From positions 1 to 64,000 of the forward strand of contig JALFBM010000014.1 in NCBI GenBank assembly GCA_022773425.1: a stretch of 64,000 bases of DNA, read 5' to 3'. Of the stretch, positions 1-8,942 are shown piece after piece. Position 1 is the stretch's first letter. Each line of letters opens with the position of its first letter. Both the position numbers and the translations under genes were made by a program. The notes below the pieces were generated by a model, which saw only the letters and a program-made list of their open reading frames with translations, had not been told where the DNA came from and ran no database searches. This DNA comes from Selenomonadaceae bacterium. Lineage in GTDB: Bacteria; Bacillota; Negativicutes; Selenomonadales; Selenomonadaceae.

Positions 1-1
1 A

Positions 2-175
2 TCGCCTGAGTCACGTTCGCATATCTTGATCAATGTACCGATGGCTAGTCGGGAACAGGCCGTTGCCTTGCCCAGCAAGGAGCACGGTCAACGCCTTTGG
101 AGTGTACAAGAACTTGTGAGTAGTCTCAGGCTTGCCTGGACAAAAGCATACACGATGAAAAAGGAATTTTTCTAG
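2..175 (+). CDS. C-terminal fragment of an unidentified CDS (possibly transposase-like)
   Basis: Open frame from the window start reading SPESRSHILINVPMASREQAVALPSKEHGQRLWSVQELVSSLRLAWTKAYTMKKEFF* with stop TAG at 173-175; family not identifiable from this piece. Confidence 0.4.
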   Translation, partial: SPESRSHILINVPMASREQAVALPSKEHGQRLWSVQELVSSLRLAWTKAYTMKKEFF

Positions 176-225
176 ACATAGATAATTTCTATGTTATTCT
201 ATGTTTTTAGTAGCAGGCTTTTTAT

Positions 226-1740
226 ATGAATACTTCGGAAAAAGATATGATGAAACTCGCGAATGGCAGTGATGTCCGCGGTGTTGCCGTCGAGGGCGTG
301 GCGGATGAGCCGGTGACGCTGACGGAGGAGGCGGCGAACCGCATCGCGGCCGGTTTCGTGGAATTCCTCGCCGAGCGCGTCGGCTGCAGCAAGCGCGATC
401 TGCGCATCGCGGTCGGCCACGATACGCGCATTTCGGCGCATCCGCTCAAGAAGGCCGTGCTCTCGGCGCTGACGGCTGAGGGCTGTGTGACGGTGGACTG
501 CGGGCTCGCGTCGACGCCGGCGATGTTCATGTCGACGGTGTTCAAGTCGACGCAGATGGACGGCGCGATCATGATTACGGCCAGCCATCTGCCCTATAAC
601 CGCAACGGGCTGAAATTCTTTACGGTTGACGGCGGCGTCGAGCACGAGGACGTCCTGCAGATCCTGCGCAATGCCTGCCGCCTGCCGGAGCAGCAGGGGG
701 AGCTCGCGCATGTGCAGCGCTATGACCTCATGGAGCGCTACTGCCATTTCCTGCGCAAGAAGATCCGTCAGGCGCTCGATGGCGAGGCGGTCAACCAGCC
801 GCTCAAGGGCATGCACATCGTCGTGGACGCCGGCAACGGCGCGGGCGGCTTCTTCGCGACGCAGATCCTCGGCCGGCTTGGCGCGGATACGACGGGCTCG
901 GTATACCTCGAGCCGGACGGGCATTTCCCCAACCATATCCCGAATCCGGAGAACAAGCAGGCCATGGCGTCGATTCAGAAGGCCGTGCTCAGCAGCCGCG
1001 CGGATCTCGGCTTGATTTTCGATACGGATGTGGACCGCATGAGCGCCGTGCTCGGCAATGGCCGCGAGATTTCTCGCAACGCGCTGATCGCCATGATCGC
1101 GGCGATCCTTGCGCCGGATTATCCGGGCTCGACGATTGTCACGGATTCGGTCACGAGCGACGAGCTCACGGCGTTTTTGACGAAGAAGCTCGGACTCAAG
1201 CATCACCGCTACATGCGCGGCTACAAGAACGTCATTGACGAATGCGCGCGGCTGAACCGCGCCGGCATCGTCTCGCCGCTCGCGATTGAGACGAGCGGAC
1301 ACGGCGCGCTCTCGGAAAACTACTATCTCGATGACGGGGCGTATCTCGCGGTGAAGCTGCTCGTCGCGGCGACGAAGATGAAGCGCCAGGGCAAGAAGCT
1401 GTCCACGCTGATCAAGGATCTCGGTGAACCGCTCGAGGCGCGCGAGTACCGCATGTGCATCAAGGGCGTGGAGGATTTCCGCGGCTACGGCGAGGGTGTT
1501 TTGAAGACGTTTGCGCAGCGCGCGCAGGAAAAGGGCCTGAAGCTCGCGGATCCGAACTACGAGGGCGTGCGCCTTGTGTTCCCCGACGGTTGGGCGCTGC
1601 TGCGCCTGTCGCTGCATGACCCGAATATGCCGCTGAACGTCGAGTCCCGCAAAGAGGGCGGCGTAAAGGCCATCGCCGCGCAGGTCAAGGATCTGCTCGA
1701 GGGCTTTGCCTCGCTCGACACCTCTGTTCTCGACAGCTGA
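226..1740 (+). CDS. phosphomannomutase/phosphoglucomutase family protein
   Basis: 504 aa; alpha-D-phosphohexomutase motifs TASHLPYNRNGLKFF (active-site Ser) and DTDVDRMS (metal loop). Confidence 0.9.
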   Translation: MNTSEKDMMKLANGSDVRGVAVEGVADEPVTLTEEAANRIAAGFVEFLAERVGCSKRDLRIAVGHDTRISAHPLKKAVLSALTAEGCVTVDCGLASTPAMFMSTVFKSTQMDGAIMITASHLPYNRNGLKFFTVDGGVEHEDVLQILRNACRLPEQQGELAHVQRYDLMERYCHFLRKKIRQALDGEAVNQPLKGMHIVVDAGNGAGGFFATQILGRLGADTTGSVYLEPDGHFPNHIPNPENKQAMASIQKAVLSSRADLGLIFDTDVDRMSAVLGNGREISRNALIAMIAAILAPDYPGSTIVTDSVTSDELTAFLTKKLGLKHHRYMRGYKNVIDECARLNRAGIVSPLAIETSGHGALSENYYLDDGAYLAVKLLVAATKMKRQGKKLSTLIKDLGEPLEAREYRMCIKGVEDFRGYGEGVLKTFAQRAQEKGLKLADPNYEGVRLVFPDGWALLRLSLHDPNMPLNVESRKEGGVKAIAAQVKDLLEGFASLDTSVLDS

Positions 1741-1842
1741 GGGTTCTCAAATCTTGTGCTCTGTGCTATAATAAAATATAGAAAAGACCACCGATAGACG
1801 GATCTCATTCCCGCTCGTTGGTTGACATTACATTTTTGCAAG

Positions 1843-1888
1843 GTAACCGCTAAGCTGGCGAGCTTTTGATGGCGGTTACTTTTCTTTT
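1843..1888. terminator. hairpin terminator, possibly shared by two convergent small transcripts
   Basis: GTAACCGC (1843-1850) / GCGGTTAC (1872-1879) stem followed on + by TTTTCTTTT. Confidence 0.6.
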
Positions 1889-1941
1889 ATGACGATTAAT
1901 ATGAGCAACAGCAGAAGCAGTTGCATCGAACCATCATTCAA
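1876..1941 (-). CDS. candidate small hydrophobic type I toxin (putative holin-like/Fst-like), 21 aa
   Basis: Minus-strand TTG start: (M)NDGSMQLLLLLLILIVIKEK*; GGGGTGGG upstream as RBS; stop codon lies in the terminator stem; TATACT -10-like hexamer further upstream. Confidence 0.4.
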   Translation of the reverse strand: MNDGSMQLLLLLLILIVIKEK

Positions 1942-2156
1942 TTTCCCACCCCGCTTCCGAGGTTTATTTCGACCCTTTCTGCGAGAAGGAGAACCGCCTA
2001 CCGTTTCTGGTGGCCAACTACAGTATAACATATATTTCTGTGCAGCAGCATTGCCAATGAAAAAATATTGGCGATGCTTTTTTGTATGTTTTGCGAAAAA
2101 GGGGCAATGAAGGTAAAATAGAGAATAAGAGATTTTTGAAGAGAGCAGGGATTACG

Positions 2157-5100
2157 ATGAGGAATACCTCTACGGCTGCGGCGGAGTTTGCGAAGAAGTG
2201 GGCTGGAGCCGGTGATGAGAAACAGGATAGCCAGCGGTTCTGGATTGAGCTTTTACAGAAGGTTTATGGCGTAGAGGATCCGGCGAATTTCGTTCAGTTC
2301 GAAACGCGGGTTAAGCTGAAACATACGTCGTTCATCGACGTGATGATTCCGGCAACGCATACGATGATTGAGCAGAAGTCGCTCGGCAAGAATCTCCGTG
2401 AGCCAATCAAGCAGGCAGACGGCTCGCTGCTGACGCCTTTTGAGCAGGCGAAGCGTTATGCGGATGCCTTGCCGTATTCGGAGCGCCCTCGGTGGATTGT
2501 GAGCTGCAATTTCTCGGACTTTCTGGTCTATGACATGGAGCGCCCGAATGACGATCCGGAGCATATTGAACTGAAGAATCTTGGCAAGGACTATTACCGG
2601 CTGCAGTTCATGGTGGATGTGGCAGACAGCCATGTCGTGAAGGAAATGGAAATTTCCCGCGATGCAGGCACGTTGGTGGGGAAAATCTACGATGCTCTGC
2701 TGCCGGAATACGGGGAACATCCTACGGCGAAGGATCTGCAGGACCTCAACAAGTTCATTGTACGGCTGGTATTCTGCTTCTACGAAGAGGACGCTGAACT
2801 TTTCGGTCGGCGCGGTATGTTCCATGATTATATGGAGACGTTCAGCAAACAGCATTTTCGCGACGGGCTGATGCAGCTCTTTCGTGTACTGGATCAGAAG
2901 GAGGACGAGCGCGACCGCTTCATGGATCCGCAGCTTGCCGCGTTCCCGTACGTTAATGGCTCACTCTTTGCCGAGGAAGTTCCGATTCCACCAATCAGTG
3001 AAAGTACGCGTGAGCTGATTTTGGGCGAGGGTTGCGCCTTTGACTGGGAAGGCATCTCTCCGACGATTTTCGGTGCTATCTTCGAGAGTACGCTGAACCC
3101 TGAGACACGACGGCAGGGCGGCATGCACTATACGAGTGTCCAGAACATCCACAAGGTCATCGACCCGCTATTCTTGGATGCATACAAGGAGAAGTTCAGT
3201 GAGGCGATGGAGGAGCGCGTTGATACGAAGCGCGTGGCGAAGCTGAAAGCACTGCAGAATGAGCTGGCGAGCGGAAAGTATTTCGATCCAGCCTGCGGCT
3301 CGGGCAATTTCCTAACGGAAAGCTATCTCTCGTTGCGGCGGCTCGAGAACGATATCGTGCGCGAAATCCTCAAGGCAAAAGGCGCTGGTTCGCAGGTGCT
3401 TGGTTTTGGGTTCGATGAGGGCGATGAGAACGCCTTCATAAAGGTATCCATCCAGCAGTTCTACGGTATCGAGATCAACGATTTCGCCGTTTCGGTCGCA
3501 AAGACCGCCATGTGGATTGCCGAGGCGCAGATGTTCCAGCAGACGCAGGACATCGTCTATCGCGAGATGGACTTCCTGCCTCTGCACAGCTATACCAACA
3601 TCCACGAAGGCAACGCCCTGCGCATGGACTGGAAAGAAATCCTGCCACCAGCTGACAACGTGAAAATCCTAGGCAATCCGCCGTTCGTGGGCTACTCTAA
3701 TCAGTCGAAAGAGCAGAAGGTAGATATTGCCTCTATATATGTTGATAAAGCAGGGAAAACATATAAAAGAGCAGGGAAAATTGATTATGTTTCCTGTTGG
3801 TATTTTAAGGCAGCTTCATATATTTCGGGCACAAAAGCAGAATGTGCCTATGTATCCACAAATTCTATTACGCAGGGAGAGCAGGTGGCTGCTGTATGGA
3901 AGCCACTATATGAACGTTTTGGCATTCATATTGATTTTGCGTATAGAACCTTTAACTGGACCAGCGAAAGTAAGGATAAAGCGCATGTACATTGTGTGAT
4001 TATCGGCTTCAGTATTGCCAATAATTCCCGGGAAAAAGTCATTTATACTGATAATGCTGCGCATAAGGCAGATGTTGGTATTACGCCCTATCTTACTGAT
4101 GGAAAACCGATATTTATTGAGAATCGGACGAAGCCATTGTGTGCTGTCCCGAAAATGAAAGGCGGAAACAGACCTGCGGATGGTGGTCATTTGATTTTGA
4201 GCAGGGAGGAAATGGAAAATCTTGTTGCAAAAGAACCCGCTGCAAAAAAATATGTCCGTAAATTTTCAATGGGAGCGGATTACCTCCACAATAAGTATCG
4301 CTATTGTTTATGGCTGGTAGGCGTGTCACCGGCAGAACTTCGTAATATGCCTTTGGTTATGAGGCGTGTGGAAGCTTGTAGACAAGACCGGCTTAATGGT
4401 GCCCCAGATCGACAAAAACTTGCAGATACACCGACGCTTTTCCGCGAGCAGATGAACCCGGCGCACTATCTTGCAATTCCTGTGGTTTCATCGCAGAGAC
4501 GACGATACATTCCGATAGGATTCTTAGATGATTCGGTTATACCTGGTAATAAATTGATGATGGTAGAAGCTGGACTATATGAGTTTGGTATCCTTATATC
4601 GAATGTGCATATGTCATGGATGAGAGCTTTGGCGGGAAGATTGAAAAGCGACTATAGTTACTCAGCAGGCATCGTTTACAATAATTTTCCTTGGCCGGAG
4701 CCGACGCCAGAACAGAAGGCGAGAATCGAGCAGACGGCACAGGGAATCTTGGATGCGCGTGCGCTTTATCCGGACAGTTCCCTTGCCGACCTCTATGATC
4801 CGGTAAATATGCCGCCGGAACTTCGTAACGCCCATCGCGCGAACGACAAGGCAGTCATGCAGGCGTATGGCTTCTGGGGCAGGCTCAACAGCGAATCCGA
4901 CTGCGTGGCCGAGCTCATGAAGCTCTATCAGAAGCTTGTCGAGGATGAATCTGCGGCGACGAAACCGAAGAAGCGTCAGAAGGCCGCAAAGAAACCGGCA
5001 GAGCCGACCGATGCAGACATCATCGCGTCTCTGCTGCAGCATCCGCAGGATGACGGTGCGGCAGCTCTTCCGGATTTCCTATCCTATCTCAAGACCTTCA

Positions 5101-5312
5101 CCGATACGGCCAATTTCGCCAACGAACTGAACGGAACAACCCTTCCCGCCATTTTCGAGCAGAAACGCTATGAGAACGCAGACCGGCATCAATGCCATAT
5201 CATCCTCGCCATGATCGGCATGGAGAACCAGCTTTTCGGTAATAGCTTCGCTGCCCGTTGGCAGCAAGGTCAGATTCAGTCGGTCCTTCACCGCCTTGCT
5301 GCTCTGCTATGA
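2157..5312 (+). CDS. MmeI-like class I SAM-dependent DNA methyltransferase/restriction enzyme (type IIL single-chain RM)
   Basis: N-terminal FIDVMIPATHTMIEQKS (nuclease-like D...EQK), motif I FDPACGSGNFLTESY, motif IV NPPFVGYS, C-terminal YSAGIVYNNFPWPEPT; the ORF track starts at 2082 but ATG 2157 (MRNTSTAAAEF) fits better. Confidence 0.85.
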   Translation: MRNTSTAAAEFAKKWAGAGDEKQDSQRFWIELLQKVYGVEDPANFVQFETRVKLKHTSFIDVMIPATHTMIEQKSLGKNLREPIKQADGSLLTPFEQAKRYADALPYSERPRWIVSCNFSDFLVYDMERPNDDPEHIELKNLGKDYYRLQFMVDVADSHVVKEMEISRDAGTLVGKIYDALLPEYGEHPTAKDLQDLNKFIVRLVFCFYEEDAELFGRRGMFHDYMETFSKQHFRDGLMQLFRVLDQKEDERDRFMDPQLAAFPYVNGSLFAEEVPIPPISESTRELILGEGCAFDWEGISPTIFGAIFESTLNPETRRQGGMHYTSVQNIHKVIDPLFLDAYKEKFSEAMEERVDTKRVAKLKALQNELASGKYFDPACGSGNFLTESYLSLRRLENDIVREILKAKGAGSQVLGFGFDEGDENAFIKVSIQQFYGIEINDFAVSVAKTAMWIAEAQMFQQTQDIVYREMDFLPLHSYTNIHEGNALRMDWKEILPPADNVKILGNPPFVGYSNQSKEQKVDIASIYVDKAGKTYKRAGKIDYVSCWYFKAASYISGTKAECAYVSTNSITQGEQVAAVWKPLYERFGIHIDFAYRTFNWTSESKDKAHVHCVIIGFSIANNSREKVIYTDNAAHKADVGITPYLTDGKPIFIENRTKPLCAVPKMKGGNRPADGGHLILSREEMENLVAKEPAAKKYVRKFSMGADYLHNKYRYCLWLVGVSPAELRNMPLVMRRVEACRQDRLNGAPDRQKLADTPTLFREQMNPAHYLAIPVVSSQRRRYIPIGFLDDSVIPGNKLMMVEAGLYEFGILISNVHMSWMRALAGRLKSDYSYSAGIVYNNFPWPEPTPEQKARIEQTAQGILDARALYPDSSLADLYDPVNMPPELRNAHRANDKAVMQAYGFWGRLNSESDCVAELMKLYQKLVEDESAATKPKKRQKAAKKPAEPTDADIIASLLQHPQDDGAAALPDFLSYLKTFTDTANFANELNGTTLPAIFEQKRYENADRHQCHIILAMIGMENQLFGNSFAARWQQGQIQSVLHRLAALL

Positions 5313-5414
5313 TGGAGCTGAAGCAGAATAAAGGTTCTTTAGCACCTGCTCGCAAGACACGGCTATATTTTCATGTTATAATGTCAAATGGTATATAAGC
5401 TTTTGGGAAACAGA

Positions 5415-6401
5415 ATGCCCGGAGAAGAGGGGAGAACACAGTTGTATCAGCAGAAACTCACGCCGCTTACGGAGAGCGGCCTGCTCGCGGCGCTGTCCGT
5501 GGTGCTCGCTTTCGCGGCCGTCTATCTGCCGGTCATCGGGATCGTGGCGACGCTCATCTGGCCGCTGCCGGTCCTCGTGCTCGTCGTGCGGCATGGCCTG
5601 CGCTGGGGCGTGATGGGCGTACTGACGGCGGGCGTGCTCATGGCGCTGGTCCTCGAGCCGATGCTCGCCGTGCGCATGGTGCTGTCCTTTGGCTTTACGG
5701 GGCTCGCCCTTGGCTGGGGGTTCCGCAAACGATGGTCCGGCGCAAGAATTTTCGGCATCGGACTGCTGTTTTCCGTCCTCGGCAAGCTCGGGACCATCGC
5801 GCTGCTGTTTTTCGTGACCGGTATTGACCCGCTGCACGCGCAGCTCGACGCGCTGCACGCGACGTTCGACCAGACGTTTGCTCTCTACGAGGCGGTCGGG
5901 ATACCGGCGGGCGAGCTCGAGCAGAGCCGCGAGCAGATCCGGCAGGGCATGAAGTTCGTGACACTGCTGATCCCGCTCGTCGTGTTGTTCATGGGACTCT
6001 TCGATACGACGGTGTCCTATCTGCTCGGCGGGAAAGTGCTCCGGCGGCTCGGCCACGATGTGCACACGATGCCGCCGTTTCACGCGTGGCATCTCCCGCG
6101 GTTTTTCGCGTATCTGTTCGGGTTCGCGCTCGTCGGTATCTACTGGGGCGGATCGCGGCAGATCGACTGGCTCTACAAGCTGTCGATGAATCTGGAGATC
6201 CTCGCGATCTGCGCGGGCTTCGTGCAGGGCCTTTCGCTGCTGTCTTATTTGATGAAGCAGTATAGGCTCGCGGGTATCTGGCGCTTTCTGATTTACATGC
6301 TCGTGCTGTTTAGCGGCTTTCTTCTGCAGCTCGTCGCTTTTTCCGGGCTCGTGGATATGGTTTTCGATTACCGGCGCCGGTTTGAGCGGAGACTCCGATA
6401 A
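5415..6401 (+). CDS. DUF2232 family multi-pass membrane protein
   Basis: Hydrophobic protein (LYQQKLTPLTESGLLAALSVVLAFAAVYLPVIG...) directly upstream of gdpP and rplI; ORF 5388..6401, start approximate. Confidence 0.75.
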   Translation: MPGEEGRTQLYQQKLTPLTESGLLAALSVVLAFAAVYLPVIGIVATLIWPLPVLVLVVRHGLRWGVMGVLTAGVLMALVLEPMLAVRMVLSFGFTGLALGWGFRKRWSGARIFGIGLLFSVLGKLGTIALLFFVTGIDPLHAQLDALHATFDQTFALYEAVGIPAGELEQSREQIRQGMKFVTLLIPLVVLFMGLFDTTVSYLLGGKVLRRLGHDVHTMPPFHAWHLPRFFAYLFGFALVGIYWGGSRQIDWLYKLSMNLEILAICAGFVQGLSLLSYLMKQYRLAGIWRFLIYMLVLFSGFLLQLVAFSGLVDMVFDYRRRFERRLR

Positions 6402-6433
6402 GGGGGCCGCACCGGCTTAGGAGATGATAGATT

Positions 6434-8443
6434 ATGCCTCGGAATATGTCCGCGTGGATGGATCTTACCCTGCAGCTCGTCATTATGCTGACGCTGATCG
6501 GGATTCTCGCCTGTTACAATGTCTACGCGGCGGCCGCCGCGCTCGTCCTGTGGTTTTGCCTCGTGCTGTTCGCGCACGAACGCTGCAGGGACCGCTCGAG
6601 GCGGTTCACCCGCTACTGCAAGAACATCGTGCAGAACATCGGCGAGATGACGACCTACGCCGTCGAGGAGTTGCCGCAGGCCATTCTCGTGGTCACGGCA
6701 GACGGGCGGCTGCAATGGTTTAACACGAATCTAGAAAAATGTCTGGGCTTCCGCCCGGATGAAAATACCGATGTCAAGGATTTCTGGCCAGGCTTCATCA
6801 TTTCCCCGGTCTGGGGAACGGAAGGCGAGTACGTCTTCGCGCACGAGAATACCTACTATCAGGTGAAGTACCGGCCGGTCCCGCTGCCGCCGCATCAGGA
6901 CCCGCTCATGGCGTTCTACGTGCAGGATATCACGCAGTTCGAGACGATGCGGAAGGAATTCATCGAGAGCCGGACGGTGCTCGCCTATATCCAGATCGAC
7001 AACTATGACGAGGTTATGCAGGGACAGTCCGATGCGGAATGCGCGGCGCTGCTGCTCTCGGTCAATCAGCTGCTCGACGGCTGGCTCAAGGAGCTCGGCG
7101 GTTTTATGCGCCGCGTGTCGGAGGATCAGTACATCGCCGTACTCGACCGCAAGGCGCTCGAGCAGGCCATGCATGAAAAATTCGATATTCTCGACAAGGT
7201 CCGTCAGCTCCAGAACACGAACCGGCTGCCGGTCACGCTTTCGATGGGTATGGCCGTTGCCGATAAGCAGAGCCTCAAGGCGCTCGGCAGCCAGGCACAG
7301 GCGGGCCTCGACCTTGCGCTCGGGCGCGGTGGTGACCAGGTCGCCGTGAATATCGGCGGCAAGACGCAGTTCTTCGGCGGCCGCGCGAAGGCGGTCGAGA
7401 AGCATACGCGCGTTAAAGCGCGCGTCGTCGCGCATGCCATCCGGGAGATCATGGAGGGTGCGGATGCCGTCTACATCATGGGACACCATAACGAGGATTT
7501 CGACTGCTTCGGCGCGTCCATCGGCATCGCGCGCATGGCAAGGCATCTGAAGAAACCCGTCCGCATTGTGCTTTCGAATACGAACGAGGGGATCGAGAAG
7601 TTCCAGGGACTCCTGCGCGGGCATGAGAATTTCGAGGATCTCTTTGTCCACGAGGAAGATGTGATGAATCTGACGGCGCTGAATCCCGTGCTCTTTGTCG
7701 TCGACACGCATATCCCACATCTCGTGGCTGCGCCGTCCCTGCTCGAGCGGATCCCGCAGGTCGTCGTCATCGACCATCACCGGCGCAGCGAGGACTTTAT
7801 CCGCAATCCGCTGCTCGTCTACATCGAGCCGGCTTCGAGCTCCGTCAGCGAGCTCGTGACGGAGCTGCTGATGTATTTTAGCGACAACATGCGGCTTTCC
7901 CGGCTCGACGCGACCGCGCTCTACTCGGGCATTGTCGTCGATACGAAGAATTTCGCCGTGCAGACCGGCGTCCGCACGTTCGATGCGGCGGCGTATCTGC
8001 GGCGCAGCGGCGCGGATCCGGTGCTCGTCCGCCATCTGTTCCGCACGGATTATGAGACGACCGTCATTCTGTCGCGCGCCAAGGCGAATTCGAAATTCTA
8101 CCCGGGCGGGCTCATCGTCACCTCCATTCAGGAGCCGCGGCCCGATATCACGATCATCGCGGCGCAGGCCGCGGACGCGCTGCTCAGCATCGAGGGCGCA
8201 CAGATGACGATCGTCGTGTTCCAGCTCGACAAGGATACCGTCGGCATCAGCGCGCGCTCGACCGGCGAGGCGAACGTGCAGGTCATCATGGAGGCGTTCG
8301 GCGGCGGCGGCCACCAGAACGTCGCCGGCGCCCAGATTAAGGGCGCGGATCTCGAGGAAATCAAGGCGAAGGCCATTGCGCTCAGCCAAAAGTATATAGA
8401 GGAGAATGATCAAGATGAAAGTGATCTTACAGCAGGACGTTAA
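6434..8443 (+). CDS. gdpP: DHH/DHHA1 phosphoesterase, cyclic-di-AMP phosphodiesterase GdpP
   Basis: N-terminal TM segments, degenerate GGDEF-like region, DHH motif VVVIDHHRRSEDF, DHHA1 motif GGGGHQNVAGAQ; adjacent to rplI. Confidence 0.9.
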   Translation: MPRNMSAWMDLTLQLVIMLTLIGILACYNVYAAAAALVLWFCLVLFAHERCRDRSRRFTRYCKNIVQNIGEMTTYAVEELPQAILVVTADGRLQWFNTNLEKCLGFRPDENTDVKDFWPGFIISPVWGTEGEYVFAHENTYYQVKYRPVPLPPHQDPLMAFYVQDITQFETMRKEFIESRTVLAYIQIDNYDEVMQGQSDAECAALLLSVNQLLDGWLKELGGFMRRVSEDQYIAVLDRKALEQAMHEKFDILDKVRQLQNTNRLPVTLSMGMAVADKQSLKALGSQAQAGLDLALGRGGDQVAVNIGGKTQFFGGRAKAVEKHTRVKARVVAHAIREIMEGADAVYIMGHHNEDFDCFGASIGIARMARHLKKPVRIVLSNTNEGIEKFQGLLRGHENFEDLFVHEEDVMNLTALNPVLFVVDTHIPHLVAAPSLLERIPQVVVIDHHRRSEDFIRNPLLVYIEPASSSVSELVTELLMYFSDNMRLSRLDATALYSGIVVDTKNFAVQTGVRTFDAAAYLRRSGADPVLVRHLFRTDYETTVILSRAKANSKFYPGGLIVTSIQEPRPDITIIAAQAADALLSIEGAQMTIVVFQLDKDTVGISARSTGEANVQVIMEAFGGGGHQNVAGAQIKGADLEEIKAKAIALSQKYIEENDQDESDLTAGR

Positions 8444-8858
8444 AAAGCTCGGCAAGAAGGGCGATATCGTAGAGGTTTCGGAAGGCTACGGCCGCAATTT
8501 CCTGTTGCCGCGCAAGGCGGCGGTCCCGGCCACGGCATCGAACCTGAACGTCGCCGAGGCAAAGGCGGGGTCCAAGGCGCGCAAGGCGGCGATGGAGACC
8601 GACGAGGCACGCCTCATGGCGAAGCAGCTCGAGAAGGTCGAGGTCACGATTCCCGTGCGCATCGGTGAGGGCGGCAAGCTTTTCGGCAGCGTGACGGGCA
8701 AAGACGTCGCGAACGCGCTGAAGAAGCTCAATATCGATATCGACAAGCGCAAGATCAGCCTGAAGGGCGAGGTCACCGGAGAGGGCACCTATGACGCCGT
8801 CATCAAGGTACACCCGTCGATTACGAGCACCATCAAGGTGCACGTCGTTGCCGCGTAA
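8415..8858 (+). CDS. rplI: 50S ribosomal protein L9
   Basis: MKVILQQDVKKLGKKGDIVEVSEGYGRNFLLPRKAAVPAT is a canonical L9 N-terminus. Confidence 0.97.
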   Translation: MKVILQQDVKKLGKKGDIVEVSEGYGRNFLLPRKAAVPATASNLNVAEAKAGSKARKAAMETDEARLMAKQLEKVEVTIPVRIGEGGKLFGSVTGKDVANALKKLNIDIDKRKISLKGEVTGEGTYDAVIKVHPSITSTIKVHVVAA

Positions 8859-8942
8859 GTTTTCCACGGAATCGAGAAAGAAAGCCATCCGGCAGGAAGG
8901 CTTTCTTTTTGTCCATACAGAGGAAGGAAATCAATCGATACT

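Noticed and set aside
1557-1841. 94-aa minus ORF overlapping the phosphomannomutase 3' end
   Set aside because: Mostly antisense to the mutase; no RBS or domain support.
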